A DNA stretch of 10,373 bases from Parcubacteria group bacterium GW2011_GWA2_45_30 (GCA_001001625.1 LCKU01000041.1:8465-18837), one strand, 5' to 3'; numbered from the stretch's first letter, positions 1-6,012 are shown. Notes: generated from the sequence alone by a model not told the origin. Translations and numbers: made by a program.

Positions 1-108
1 TACGAAGTCAGCAGTAAAATTAGGGTTATCTCGCGGCAACGCCTACGACTTATCGCATCTCAAAACCCAATTAATATCTGAATTGAGGCGGGACTCCGCA
101 TGCTTTCA
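1..108. other. Non-coding flank downstream of the zinc-ribbon gene
   Basis: I see no gene supported here. One forward frame stays open from the window edge to a stop at 79-81 and could be the tail of a truncated reading frame, but the peptide has no recognisable motif. A short dyad (GCGG, four-base loop, CCGC) lies at 88-99, just past the minus-strand stop codon at 109-111. It lacks a following U-tract, so I do not call it a terminator. Confidence 0.3.
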
Positions 109-1932
109 TTATACAACTTCAGAATTGTAACACGCTTCGCAATATACTATCTCCGGCCTTTCCGGCGCGTAACTTGTCTCAAACTCATTGGGGCATGGAT
201 GCTCGCCATGGATATGAGTAGCAGTATTCGTATATTGATTCGGTCCTTTATCTTTTGACTTTTGACCTTCGCATTCGCATCTCCTTGGCCACAGTTTTAA
301 TGGGTTTCTTTGCTTGATTCTCTGATAATGCCTGCAGTTGGGGCATAAACGGGGCAAAGGAATACTCATTTTACGGTAAAAGGCAAGCTCTTGGGGGATA
401 ATCTTAAAGGCCTCGGTGCATTGTTCGTTACACTTTGGGACATCGGATGTCCCGATGTTATGAGCGCATTCAATGACTTTGTTTATAATATCGTCTGTAA
501 CGTCCTTAATATGGTCCGGTATCTGGTTATTTTTAATCTGGATCTCGTAGTTTCGGGGTTCCGGGTCTTTCCAAGAGTATCCCTGCTCTATTGCCTGTTC
601 CTTGGTTAAGGGGAAGTATTCCTGGGCTATGGTTTCATTATATGAGAATGGGGAGAGTTCGGATGGGAAGAATTCACCGTATTTATATACTCTGCCTTTC
701 TTATCTACATAGGGCATGGAGTTCATGTGTTTTATGATTTTGGGGACTAGGGACTCGTATTCTTCCTTGGTGTATTGGCGGTTTAAGATGCAGTATTGCT
801 TGTTACGCAGACCGGTGCAACCAAAAAGGTTTGATGATCCGGATCCGCACCAAAAACTGTATTGTACATCCATTACATTTCTAAAAACGATGTGACTGAA
901 TTTAATATTGCTAGCCTTCAGCCCCACAGTCATACATTCATACAGTCGTTCCGCTCCGTATCCCCAATCAGTATAATCATAGCAATCTTTAGTGGAGGGA
1001 ACGTGGGTAAGTACTACGAATTTACTATCTTCCACGTCGGTAATTAAAAAACTTTGCTGAACGTTTTTAGAGTGATAAATATAATCTCCAGAGATCCGGG
1101 TATTAGAAAAACCGCGCATATATTTTTGCGGTTGCGCATTCCAAAATTTCTCCGCCTCAAACCGCAGTTTTTCAAAATTTTCAAATGATCCAAGCCGAAA
1201 TTCTTCTAATTTTTTAAAATAGTTATCTCTATCGTAAGGAACATTAAAAATGTGGTAAGATTTATTTCTTAAATTAACGCAACCAAAACAATTTGTGCAT
1301 CCGATACAATTTTTAGATAGCCATACTTCCGTGCATGACGAACAATCCACCGAAAAAACAGTGCGATAGCACTTATGTATGTTAAAATTATGCGCCGACA
1401 ATTCGGATTCCGAGATATTCCCGTTATCAAAACAATCTTTACAGTTAAACACGCCCGAGCCGTATGCGGAATCCTGCACCACATCCGCATCGGAGATTAA
1501 ATAACAATTTTTAAGCTCACCGGCCCAATTTGAATAATCACTGTTTATACAAGTCGTGTACTCGGTAAGAAGTATGGGGTGCGGAACCGCCCGCATGAGC
1601 TGCCGAAATTGTTCAAAAAACGGCTGCGCAAAATCATACTTTCTTCCGAACTGCAAAGGATCCCATTGATCGCCCCACCAATATTTTTGATCATATACGT
1701 TAAACGGTTTTTCAATCGAATACGTAGAGAGTAATTGTTCCGTATGTCCCGGAACATCGCAACTCCGCTTATAGAGCGTTTTTTCATTTCGCCAAAGTAA
1801 TCTGCGTCGCAGTCGACACTCCGGACAAAAAGTCGGAGACGGGACTTTGATTTTTTCGTAAAACAAAAAGTCCTCCGGTTCGATGGTGAACTGGTTTTTA
1901 CAGTTTTGGCAGATTTTAGTTTCCTGAGTCAT
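109..1932 (-). CDS. Zinc-ribbon / cysteine-rich protein, parcubacterial multi-ribbon family, function unknown
   Basis: This 607-residue protein has no signal peptide or membrane segment. Numbered from the ATG at 1932, it opens with a zinc ribbon (Cys8, Cys11, Cys36, Cys39, followed by an Arg-rich stretch). A Cys/Asn/Tyr-rich middle follows, with cysteines at 128, 143, 164, 167, 188, 197, 200, 209, 212, 215 and 218. The motif GCVNLRNKSYHIFN (217-230) recurs as GCTGLRNKQYCILN (371-384), so the middle is internally duplicated and may form a repeat solenoid. A second copy of the opening ribbon follows (Cys505, Cys530, Cys533; same 25-residue spacing), then a terminal ribbon (Cys580, Cys598, Cys601). 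I recognise it as a type common in Parcubacteria, often labelled only as a caib/baif-like or hypothetical protein; no reaction is established. The frame extends to a TTG at 1962, but those ten codons are toxin-remnant sequence read out of frame, so I chose the ATG one base after the old toxin stop. There is no Shine-Dalgarno sequence. It may be expressed from the antitoxin promoter upstream. Confidence 0.85.
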   Translation of the reverse strand: MTQETKICQNCKNQFTIEPEDFLFYEKIKVPSPTFCPECRLRRRLLWRNEKTLYKRSCDVPGHTEQLLSTYSIEKPFNVYDQKYWWGDQWDPLQFGRKYDFAQPFFEQFRQLMRAVPHPILLTEYTTCINSDYSNWAGELKNCYLISDADVVQDSAYGSGVFNCKDCFDNGNISESELSAHNFNIHKCYRTVFSVDCSSCTEVWLSKNCIGCTNCFGCVNLRNKSYHIFNVPYDRDNYFKKLEEFRLGSFENFEKLRFEAEKFWNAQPQKYMRGFSNTRISGDYIYHSKNVQQSFLITDVEDSKFVVLTHVPSTKDCYDYTDWGYGAERLYECMTVGLKASNIKFSHIVFRNVMDVQYSFWCGSGSSNLFGCTGLRNKQYCILNRQYTKEEYESLVPKIIKHMNSMPYVDKKGRVYKYGEFFPSELSPFSYNETIAQEYFPLTKEQAIEQGYSWKDPEPRNYEIQIKNNQIPDHIKDVTDDIINKVIECAHNIGTSDVPKCNEQCTEAFKIIPQELAFYRKMSIPLPRLCPNCRHYQRIKQRNPLKLWPRRCECEGQKSKDKGPNQYTNTATHIHGEHPCPNEFETSYAPERPEIVYCEACYNSEVV

Positions 1933-1933
1933 T

Positions 1934-2085
1934 TTAATACGTTTTGGACGTTCTTCGCTCAACGCAAAAAACCAAGATTATTCTCTCGTAAATAGAATTG
2001 CCTCGGCGTCAGACCGGGGTATTTTATGCAAAATCCTAAAAACACCGGGATCAACTTGTAAATCCCAGCTTTTTAACAAGTTCAT
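1934..2085 (-). pseudogene. RelE/ParE-family toxin remnant with internal deletion and frameshift
   Basis: An ATG at 2085, inside the antitoxin gene and in a different frame, opens a 35-codon frame that includes WDLQVDPGVFRILHKIPR and DAEAIL before an early TAA at 1980-1978. This matches the usual N-terminus of small RelE/ParE-type toxins (Trp near the start, a VDP-type strand, a KIPR helix). The two-base-shifted frame then gives IYERIILVFCVERRTSKTY and a stop at 1936-1934, which is the typical C-terminal strand and tail (V-x-V-E-R-R-T-S-x-T-Y) of the same family. The N- and C-terminal parts overlap around 1990-2000, so about half of an expected 85-95 residue protein, including the catalytic core, is missing. 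The start overlapping the antitoxin is the normal arrangement for such operons. What I see is the two fragments; that they are one deleted gene is inference, strongly supported by order, spacing and strand. Confidence 0.8.
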
Positions 2086-2269
2086 TATAGGAAAGCGTTT
2101 TTCTTCTGCCTAAATTGTGTTCGGCCGCCTTTAGCGCATTTTTCTGCGCGACCGTGGGTTGAAATTCTTCTATTGTCTTAAGTCCGCGTAACATCTCATA
2201 TTCCTTGCGCGGAATTACTACCAGGTCATCTTCCCGAACCATTTTTTTAGGAATAGTAATTACGTTCAT
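2051..2269 (-). CDS. Small antitoxin-like protein (orphaned antitoxin of a type II toxin-antitoxin pair)
   Basis: This 72-residue soluble protein probably bound and neutralised the toxin encoded just downstream and repressed its own promoter. The N-terminal half (VITIPKK, then DDLVVIPRKEYEML) resembles the short beta-strand DNA-binding start of AbrB/Phd-type antitoxins. The C-terminal half (QKNALKAAEHNLG, then LSYNELVKKLGF) resembles the helical toxin-wrapping tail of antitoxins paired with RelE/ParE toxins. It ends with TGA at 2053-2051, and the toxin ATG lies 32 bases before that stop in another frame. Since the toxin is destroyed, the antitoxin is an orphan; it is itself intact. It starts at ATG 2269 with no Shine-Dalgarno sequence but a -10 box only 6 bases away. 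The exact antitoxin family is uncertain; the pairing is supported by gene order. Confidence 0.75.
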   Translation of the reverse strand: MNVITIPKKMVREDDLVVIPRKEYEMLRGLKTIEEFQPTVAQKNALKAAEHNLGRRKTLSYNELVKKLGFTS

Positions 2270-2304
2270 GGTGTCATGATAACACGCCGCAGGTTGTGCG
2301 GCAA
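2270..2304 (-). promoter_or_regulatory. Antitoxin promoter with operator dyad, leaderless geometry
   Basis: On the minus strand a -35 box TTGCCG (2304-2299) is followed by exactly 17 bases and a -10 box TATCAT (2281-2276, five of six consensus bases), preceded by an extended TGT (2284-2282). Only GACACC separates the -10 box from the ATG at 2269, so transcription should begin at or within a base or two of the start codon. A perfect dyad GCCGCA, five-base loop, TGCGGC (2286-2302) fills the spacer and overlaps the -35. This is where an autoregulating antitoxin would be expected to bind. The boxes are seen; the operator role is inferred. Confidence 0.65.
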
Positions 2305-2320
2305 GTCATTAATTTTTTAA

Positions 2321-2518
2321 TCATATAATCTCTTTCAGATAACACTCCTTGCAATAAATAATTGGCGCGTCCTCTTTTCGATAATTCGTGCGAAAGGATT
2401 TACCGCATTTATCGCAGGTATGCTCCACCAGTGTCATTTGCCAGACCCAGCGCTTAACTTTTTCCTCAATCCGGCAAAAAGGACAACGGCGCGGAAGCGG
2501 AAAATTATGAACGGATTT
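2321..2518 (-). pseudogene. Truncated C-terminal fragment of a second zinc-ribbon protein
   Basis: A 65-codon open frame runs from just after a TAA (2521-2519) to TGA at 2323-2321 and has no start codon ahead of its conserved part. It encodes NFPLPRRCPFCR, then a linker, then HTCDKCGKSF and APIIYCKECYLKEII. The first block matches the second ribbon of the large zinc-ribbon gene nearby (SIPLPRLCPNCR). The second matches that protein's final ribbon (CPNEFETSY, then IVYCEACYNSEVV), and here all four cysteines of the last ribbon are present. The linker between the two is different and much shorter, so it derives from a paralogue rather than a recent partial duplicate. An internal ATG (codon 28) could start a 38-residue single-ribbon peptide, so a short functional product cannot be excluded. 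It sits just upstream of the antitoxin promoter. Confidence 0.7.
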
Positions 2519-2547
2519 TTATAGTTTTGGCATCTTCGTGATTCTTG

Positions 2548-2657
2548 ATTCATCCCGTTAGAAGTTTATTCTTGTGCTAACCTCGACCCCAAATACCAGT
2601 TGGTATGTTGTCTTGAACCCCAGTAAAAGTTTGACATATACTTCTAACGGGATTCAT
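2548..2657. mobile_element. MITE-like element: 12-base terminal inverted repeats with 6-base target duplication
   Basis: CCCGTTAGAAGT (2554-2565) and its exact reverse complement ACTTCTAACGGG (2640-2651) bound a 98-base segment with no coding frame worth calling. Each end is flanked immediately by the direct repeat ATTCAT (2548-2553 and 2652-2657), as expected for a target-site duplication. An internal near-palindrome ATACCA-GT-TGGTAT lies at 2593-2606. The right boundary is two bases beyond the polA stop codon, so the element lies directly in the 3' end of the polA transcript and could also act as its processing or termination hairpin. No transposase is nearby, so any movement would have depended on an enzyme supplied elsewhere. 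Confidence 0.6.
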
Positions 2658-2659
2658 GC

Positions 2660-5314
2660 TTATTGATTCAAAGGAGCTTGCTCACCCCAATTCTTTCCCA
2701 TTTCAACATCCACCGCCAACGGAACTTTTAATTTAGCAGTGTTCTCCATTATTTCTTTAATCTTTGGGGCATACTTTTTGACTGTCACATCCTTTATCTC
2801 AAACAAAAGTTCGTCATGCACCTGTAAAAGCATCCGCACCTTATCCTCTAATTTTTCTTTACGGACCCAATCGTCAATTTTTATCATTGCCATTTTAATT
2901 ATGTCGCCAGTGGCAGTCCCTTGCACCGGCATATTCACGGCCATGCGCTCGGCCTCACGCTTCATCTGCCAATTCGGAGATAAAATTTCCGGGATGTAAC
3001 GCCGGCGTCCAAAAATGGTCTCCACATATCCTTTTTCTTCGGCAAATTGTTTGGTTTCAATAATATAATTAGCGATGCCGGAAAATTTTTTAAAATACTC
3101 ATCTATAAATTTTTTGGCATCATCCCGCGACATGCCGGTTGCCTCGGAAAGCGCTTGCGATCCCATGCCGTAAAGCACTCCGAAATTAAGGGTCTTGGCC
3201 GCTCTACGCAATTCCGGCGTAACTTTAGCCAAGGAAACATTATAAATTTCCGCGGCGGTCATTTTGTGAATATCGAGTCCGTTTTGAAAGGCCTCAATCA
3301 TTTTTGTGTCATTGGCAATGTGCGCCGCGACCCGAAGTTCAATCTGCGAATAATCAAATGAAACAAGCCTAAATCCTTTTTCAGCAACAAACGCCTTGCG
3401 AACTTCTTTTCCGTAATCCGACATTATGGGAATATTTTGCAGATTTGGATTGGCTGAAGACAGCCGCCCGGTCGCGGTACCGGTTTGATTAAATGTGGTA
3501 TGCAAACGTCCGGTTTTAGGATCAACCAGCAAAGGAAGCGTATCAACATAGGTTGTTTTCAATTTCATGAGTTCGCGATAATCCAAAATTTTGGGGACAA
3601 TCGCGTGCTTCTCTTTTAATTTCTCAAGTTCCGATTCACGAGTGGAGACCACTCCGCCTTTATCGGTTTTACGCAGCCCTTTGGTCGCCAAAAGCAATTT
3701 GTCAAAGAGGATTCGCGATAATTGCTGGGATGAATTAATGTTGAATTCCTCGCCCGACTCGTGATAAATTTCTTGGGTGAGTTTTTTAAGTTCGGCGTCT
3801 ATTTTCACCGAGAGCCCCTGCAAATATTTTTTATCAAACAAAATTCCCTTCTCTTCCATGTCCGCCAGAATAGGCGTAAGCGGCATTTCAATATCCAAAA
3901 ACACCTTGCGGATTTCCCCTTCGGAAAGCTTTGCCTCAAGAGACGATACGATCTCAAAAAAGTGAATAAATTCATCCGGCGCATCCTGGGAAACCATACG
4001 GCCGAGTTCACGCGAAGCAACAGCCAGATATGAAAAGTCCCGTAAAAATTGACTGGTTAAATAAGCGGCAATCATGGTATCAAAATAAATGCCGCAAATA
4101 TTCACGGCTTGCGCGCGTAAAAATTGGATAATTCCCTTCCCGTCATGCGCATACCATTCGCGCTTGCCCTCCAAAATGCTTTTCACCGTCTTTTCTCGAA
4201 AAAGCGGCTTGTTTATGACCACAACCGCACCGGACTCATCCTCAACCGCAAAAAGGTTGTTTTCGTATAAAATAAACCCAAGACGTTTTTGCTCCGAATC
4301 CGCCATAAAATTTTCGAAGTCCTTTGCGGTCTTTAAAATGCGCCGGGCTCTCTCCGGTCGAGCCACGACTTCAAGCAACGCTCCCTGCGTTGCTACGGAT
4401 TTTTCTTGGCGCGTCACGGGGCGCAATTCTGAATCACCGGATTCCCCGAGGCGCTTCAATAAACTAAAAAAACCGAATTTCTGAAAAAGCACGCGGACGT
4501 CGGGACTCAAAATATCGCCTTTCCATGCGGAATTTTCGAGTTGAAATTCAATTGGCGTATCCAAATTGATCCGAGCCAACTCTTTGGAAAACTTGGCATC
4601 TGCCTCACCCTCCGCAAGTTTCGCGGCAACGGATTCGGAAATCCGCTTGTCTTTCTTTTTAAGCGCTCCATAAACGCCTTCTATGGAATTGAAATTTTTA
4701 AGAAGCTCGGTCGCGGTTTTCTCGCCAATCCCCTTAACACCCGGAATGTTGTCGGACGGATCACCACGAAGGCCTTTATAATCAACCAGCTGCCTCGGGG
4801 CCAAACCAAACCGTTCCCGCACCGCTTTTTCATCATAAATAACAGTGTCGGTTATGCCCCTGCGCATGGAATACACTTTTAAACTTTTACGCACAAGCTG
4901 AAATGCATCTGCGTCGCCGGTTACAATAACTACTTCAATTTTTTTATTTCTCTCAAGATGCGATGCAATTGTCCCAATAATATCGTCAGCTTCGTATCCG
5001 GCTTTCTCAAAATATGGAATTTTAAATGCCGCAAGAACCTCGCGCACTTTGGCAAACTGACTCGTCAGTTCAGATGGCGTTTCAGGCCGTTGCGCTTTAT
5101 AGCGCTCATAGGCAACATGCCGGAATGTGGGGCCCGGCATGTCAAAAGCCGCCGTGATATAATCGGGTTTTAATTCGCGCAAAATCCGCAAAAGGATGGT
5201 GGTAAATCCATAAACCGCATTAATCGGCTCCCCCGCCGGAGTCGTTAAAGGCGGCAAGGCGTGATACGCCCGATGAATTATGGCGTGAGCATCAATTAAA
5301 ATAAGACGTTTCAT
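2660..5314 (-). CDS. polA: DNA polymerase I
   Basis: This 884-residue cytoplasmic protein fills gaps and removes RNA primers during replication and repair. Residues 1-290 form the 5' nuclease, with acidic metal ligands including Asp8, Asp58, Glu108, Asp110, Asp111, Asp134, Asp136, Asp185 and Asp188, and the helix-hairpin-helix around PGVKGIGEKTA. Residues about 320-440 occupy the place of the 3'-5' proofreading domain, but the usual DxE motif is absent (the strand reads LGFILYENNLFAV). Only weak echoes remain (AHDGKG, FDTMIAAYL), so proofreading is probably lost, as in Taq polymerase. The polymerase domain is complete: motif A Asp654 (VSFDYSQIELR), motif B Arg703 to Tyr715 with Lys707 and Phe711 (RRAAKTLNFGVLYG), and motif C His833-Asp834-Glu835 (QVHDELLF). 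The ATG at 5314 begins the standard MKRLILIDAH start. It has no Shine-Dalgarno sequence; a weak -10-like GACAAT ends seven bases upstream. tsaE lies 55 bases upstream on the same strand, so co-transcription is likely. Confidence 0.97.
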   Translation of the reverse strand: MKRLILIDAHAIIHRAYHALPPLTTPAGEPINAVYGFTTILLRILRELKPDYITAAFDMPGPTFRHVAYERYKAQRPETPSELTSQFAKVREVLAAFKIPYFEKAGYEADDIIGTIASHLERNKKIEVVIVTGDADAFQLVRKSLKVYSMRRGITDTVIYDEKAVRERFGLAPRQLVDYKGLRGDPSDNIPGVKGIGEKTATELLKNFNSIEGVYGALKKKDKRISESVAAKLAEGEADAKFSKELARINLDTPIEFQLENSAWKGDILSPDVRVLFQKFGFFSLLKRLGESGDSELRPVTRQEKSVATQGALLEVVARPERARRILKTAKDFENFMADSEQKRLGFILYENNLFAVEDESGAVVVINKPLFREKTVKSILEGKREWYAHDGKGIIQFLRAQAVNICGIYFDTMIAAYLTSQFLRDFSYLAVASRELGRMVSQDAPDEFIHFFEIVSSLEAKLSEGEIRKVFLDIEMPLTPILADMEEKGILFDKKYLQGLSVKIDAELKKLTQEIYHESGEEFNINSSQQLSRILFDKLLLATKGLRKTDKGGVVSTRESELEKLKEKHAIVPKILDYRELMKLKTTYVDTLPLLVDPKTGRLHTTFNQTGTATGRLSSANPNLQNIPIMSDYGKEVRKAFVAEKGFRLVSFDYSQIELRVAAHIANDTKMIEAFQNGLDIHKMTAAEIYNVSLAKVTPELRRAAKTLNFGVLYGMGSQALSEATGMSRDDAKKFIDEYFKKFSGIANYIIETKQFAEEKGYVETIFGRRRYIPEILSPNWQMKREAERMAVNMPVQGTATGDIIKMAMIKIDDWVRKEKLEDKVRMLLQVHDELLFEIKDVTVKKYAPKIKEIMENTAKLKVPLAVDVEMGKNWGEQAPLNQ

Positions 5315-5345
5315 AAAACAAATTGTCGCGAATCAATAGCGAATT

Positions 5346-5360
5346 TTCGCGAAGCGCGAA
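5346..5360. repeat. Short perfect hairpin in the tsaE-polA gap
   Basis: TTCGCG-AAG-CGCGAA forms a six-base stem with a three-base loop between the tsaE stop and the polA start. A further TCGCGAA copy lies at 5326-5332. On the minus-strand transcript the hairpin is followed by AAAATT rather than a U-tract, so it does not look like a rho-independent terminator. It could be an mRNA processing site or a protein-binding dyad. Confidence 0.4.
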
Positions 5361-5369
5361 TCTTACGTA

Positions 5370-5783
5370 TCATATTCGCAATACCCTTTCGCCAGGTCTC
5401 TTCCCGTGTTCAAATTTAATCCGTATCGCATCTTTGGGTATTATTCTGCGGATGCGATCTGCCCATTCAATAAGAATTATCGCGTCTTTGTCTTTTAACA
5501 AATCTTTAAATCCAAGGTGCAATAAATCTTTCGGCGAATCAAGGCGATAGCAATCAATATGAATTAGATGGCGTAGCGCATAGCGTTTAGTGTTTAGCGG
5601 ATAGACCTTTATAAGAACAAACGTAGGGCTTAAAACATTTTCTTTGGCGCCGAGCGCCCGGGCAAACCCCTGCACAAACGTGGTCTTGCCTGCGCCCAGA
5701 TTACCCTCCAACGCCAATACTAAAGCGCCGGAACGAGAACTGGATAAACTTATGGTTTTAGCCAGGCGCGCCGCATTATCCAG
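5370..5783 (-). CDS. tsaE: tRNA threonylcarbamoyladenosine biosynthesis ATPase TsaE, start codon unclear
   Basis: TsaE is the cytoplasmic ATPase that works with TsaB and TsaD to place t6A at position 37 of ANN-decoding tRNAs. Numbered from the CTG at 5783 (137 residues), it shows the Walker A loop GNLGAGKT (27-34), SPTF (52-55), HIDCYRL (75-81) and IEWADR (105-110), all diagnostic. Residues 2-12 (DNAARLAKTIS) match the family's first helix, so coding must begin upstream of the first NTG codon, a TTG at 5717 that would remove this helix. The frame is open only back to a TAG at 5795-5793. Beyond that TAG the same frame continues to a TTG at 5819. Either a CTG starts translation, or a nonsense or small indel change has damaged the 5' end. 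A seven-base repeat array encodes an extra loop at about residues 62-73. It lies 55 bases ahead of polA, probably in one operon. Confidence 0.85.
   Translation of the reverse strand: MDNAARLAKTISLSSSRSGALVLALEGNLGAGKTTFVQGFARALGAKENVLSPTFVLIKVYPLNTKRYALRHLIHIDCYRLDSPKDLLHLGFKDLLKDKDAIILIEWADRIRRIIPKDAIRIKFEHGKRPGERVLRI
5571..5598 (-). repeat. Seven-base tandem repeat inside the tsaE coding sequence
   Basis: Read on the coding strand, four successive heptamers GCTAAAC, ACTAAAC, GCTATGC and GCTACGC share the pattern RCTAnRC. They encode the core of PLNTKRYALRHL, which sits between the conserved FVLIK and HIDCYRL strands, where TsaE proteins normally have a short loop. This looks like a repeat expansion tolerated in a surface loop. 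Confidence 0.6.
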
Positions 5784-5816
5784 TGTGGATAACTATTTTA
5801 GTTGACGTGTGGATGA
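5776..5816. promoter_or_regulatory. DnaA-box-like dyads over the tsaE 5' end
   Basis: TTATCCA-GTG-TGGATAA (5776-5792) is a perfect dyad whose right half is TGTGGATAA, the exact DnaA-box consensus. AACTA-TTT-TAGTT (5791-5803) is a second perfect dyad abutting it. A near-copy of the box, TGTGGATGA, follows at 5808-5816. On the minus strand a -10-like TAAAAT (5800-5795) falls in the same place, so this could be the tsaE promoter and operator. No dnaA gene or AT-rich unwinding region is near, so I do not call an origin. Confidence 0.35.
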
Positions 5817-5855
5817 CAACGCGCTACGAATACATTAAGAAAACCTAAAAAGAGA

Positions 5856-6010
5856 GGTATTGTGCGTTTTTGCGAAATTTGCGTAGGCGCGGTTACAAAT
5901 AAATGAGCGAGGCGACAAGGGAAGCCGCGAGCGGACGTAGCGGAGGACTCCCGTTGCCGAGCGAATATTATTTGTCCGCGCCGCAGCACTTGAGCAAAAC
6001 GCACAATACC
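5856..6010. repeat. 155-base imperfect palindrome between the divergent gene blocks
   Basis: The outer arms at 5856-5873 and 5994-6010 are complementary over 17 bases except for one extra T in the left arm (GGTATTGTGCG side). Inner pairs follow: GGCGCGG (5886-5892) with CCGCGCC (5976-5982), and ACAAATAA (5895-5902) with TTATTTGT (5968-5975). The remainder pairs imperfectly, with small hairpins such as CCGC-GA-GCGG at the tip. The right arm ends two bases before the ATG of the DHH-like gene. The palindrome lies between tsaE and the DHH-like gene, where both promoters should be, but I find only weak promoter boxes (a plus-strand TTGACG at 5802-5807 without a good -10). It is probably a dispersed repeat; no clear target duplication is seen. 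Confidence 0.65.
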
Positions 6011-6012
6011 GA

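Noticed and set aside
88..99. Terminator of the zinc-ribbon gene
   Set aside because: Four-base stem with no U-tract on the minus-strand transcript.
1933..1962. N-terminal extension of the zinc-ribbon protein from the TTG at 1962
   Set aside because: Those codons are the toxin C-terminus read in another frame, and the family's conserved ribbon begins just after the ATG at 1932.
2631..2636. Perfect TTGACA -35 box near the right arm of the MITE-like element
   Set aside because: No -10 box occurs 16-18 bases downstream (the position reads TCATGC) and no plus-strand gene follows.
4089..4484. 131-codon plus-strand open frame antisense to polA
   Set aside because: It is a shadow of the polA frame with no motif and no promoter; the polA reading has conserved domains throughout.
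5776..5816. Replication origin based on DnaA-like boxes
   Set aside because: Only one exact box and one near-copy, no AT-rich unwinding tract, and no dnaA, dnaN or rpmH nearby.
5798..6004. 68-codon minus-strand open frame in the divergent gap
   Set aside because: It lies inside the large palindrome, has no recognisable motif, and its frame follows from the GC-rich arms rather than from coding constraint.
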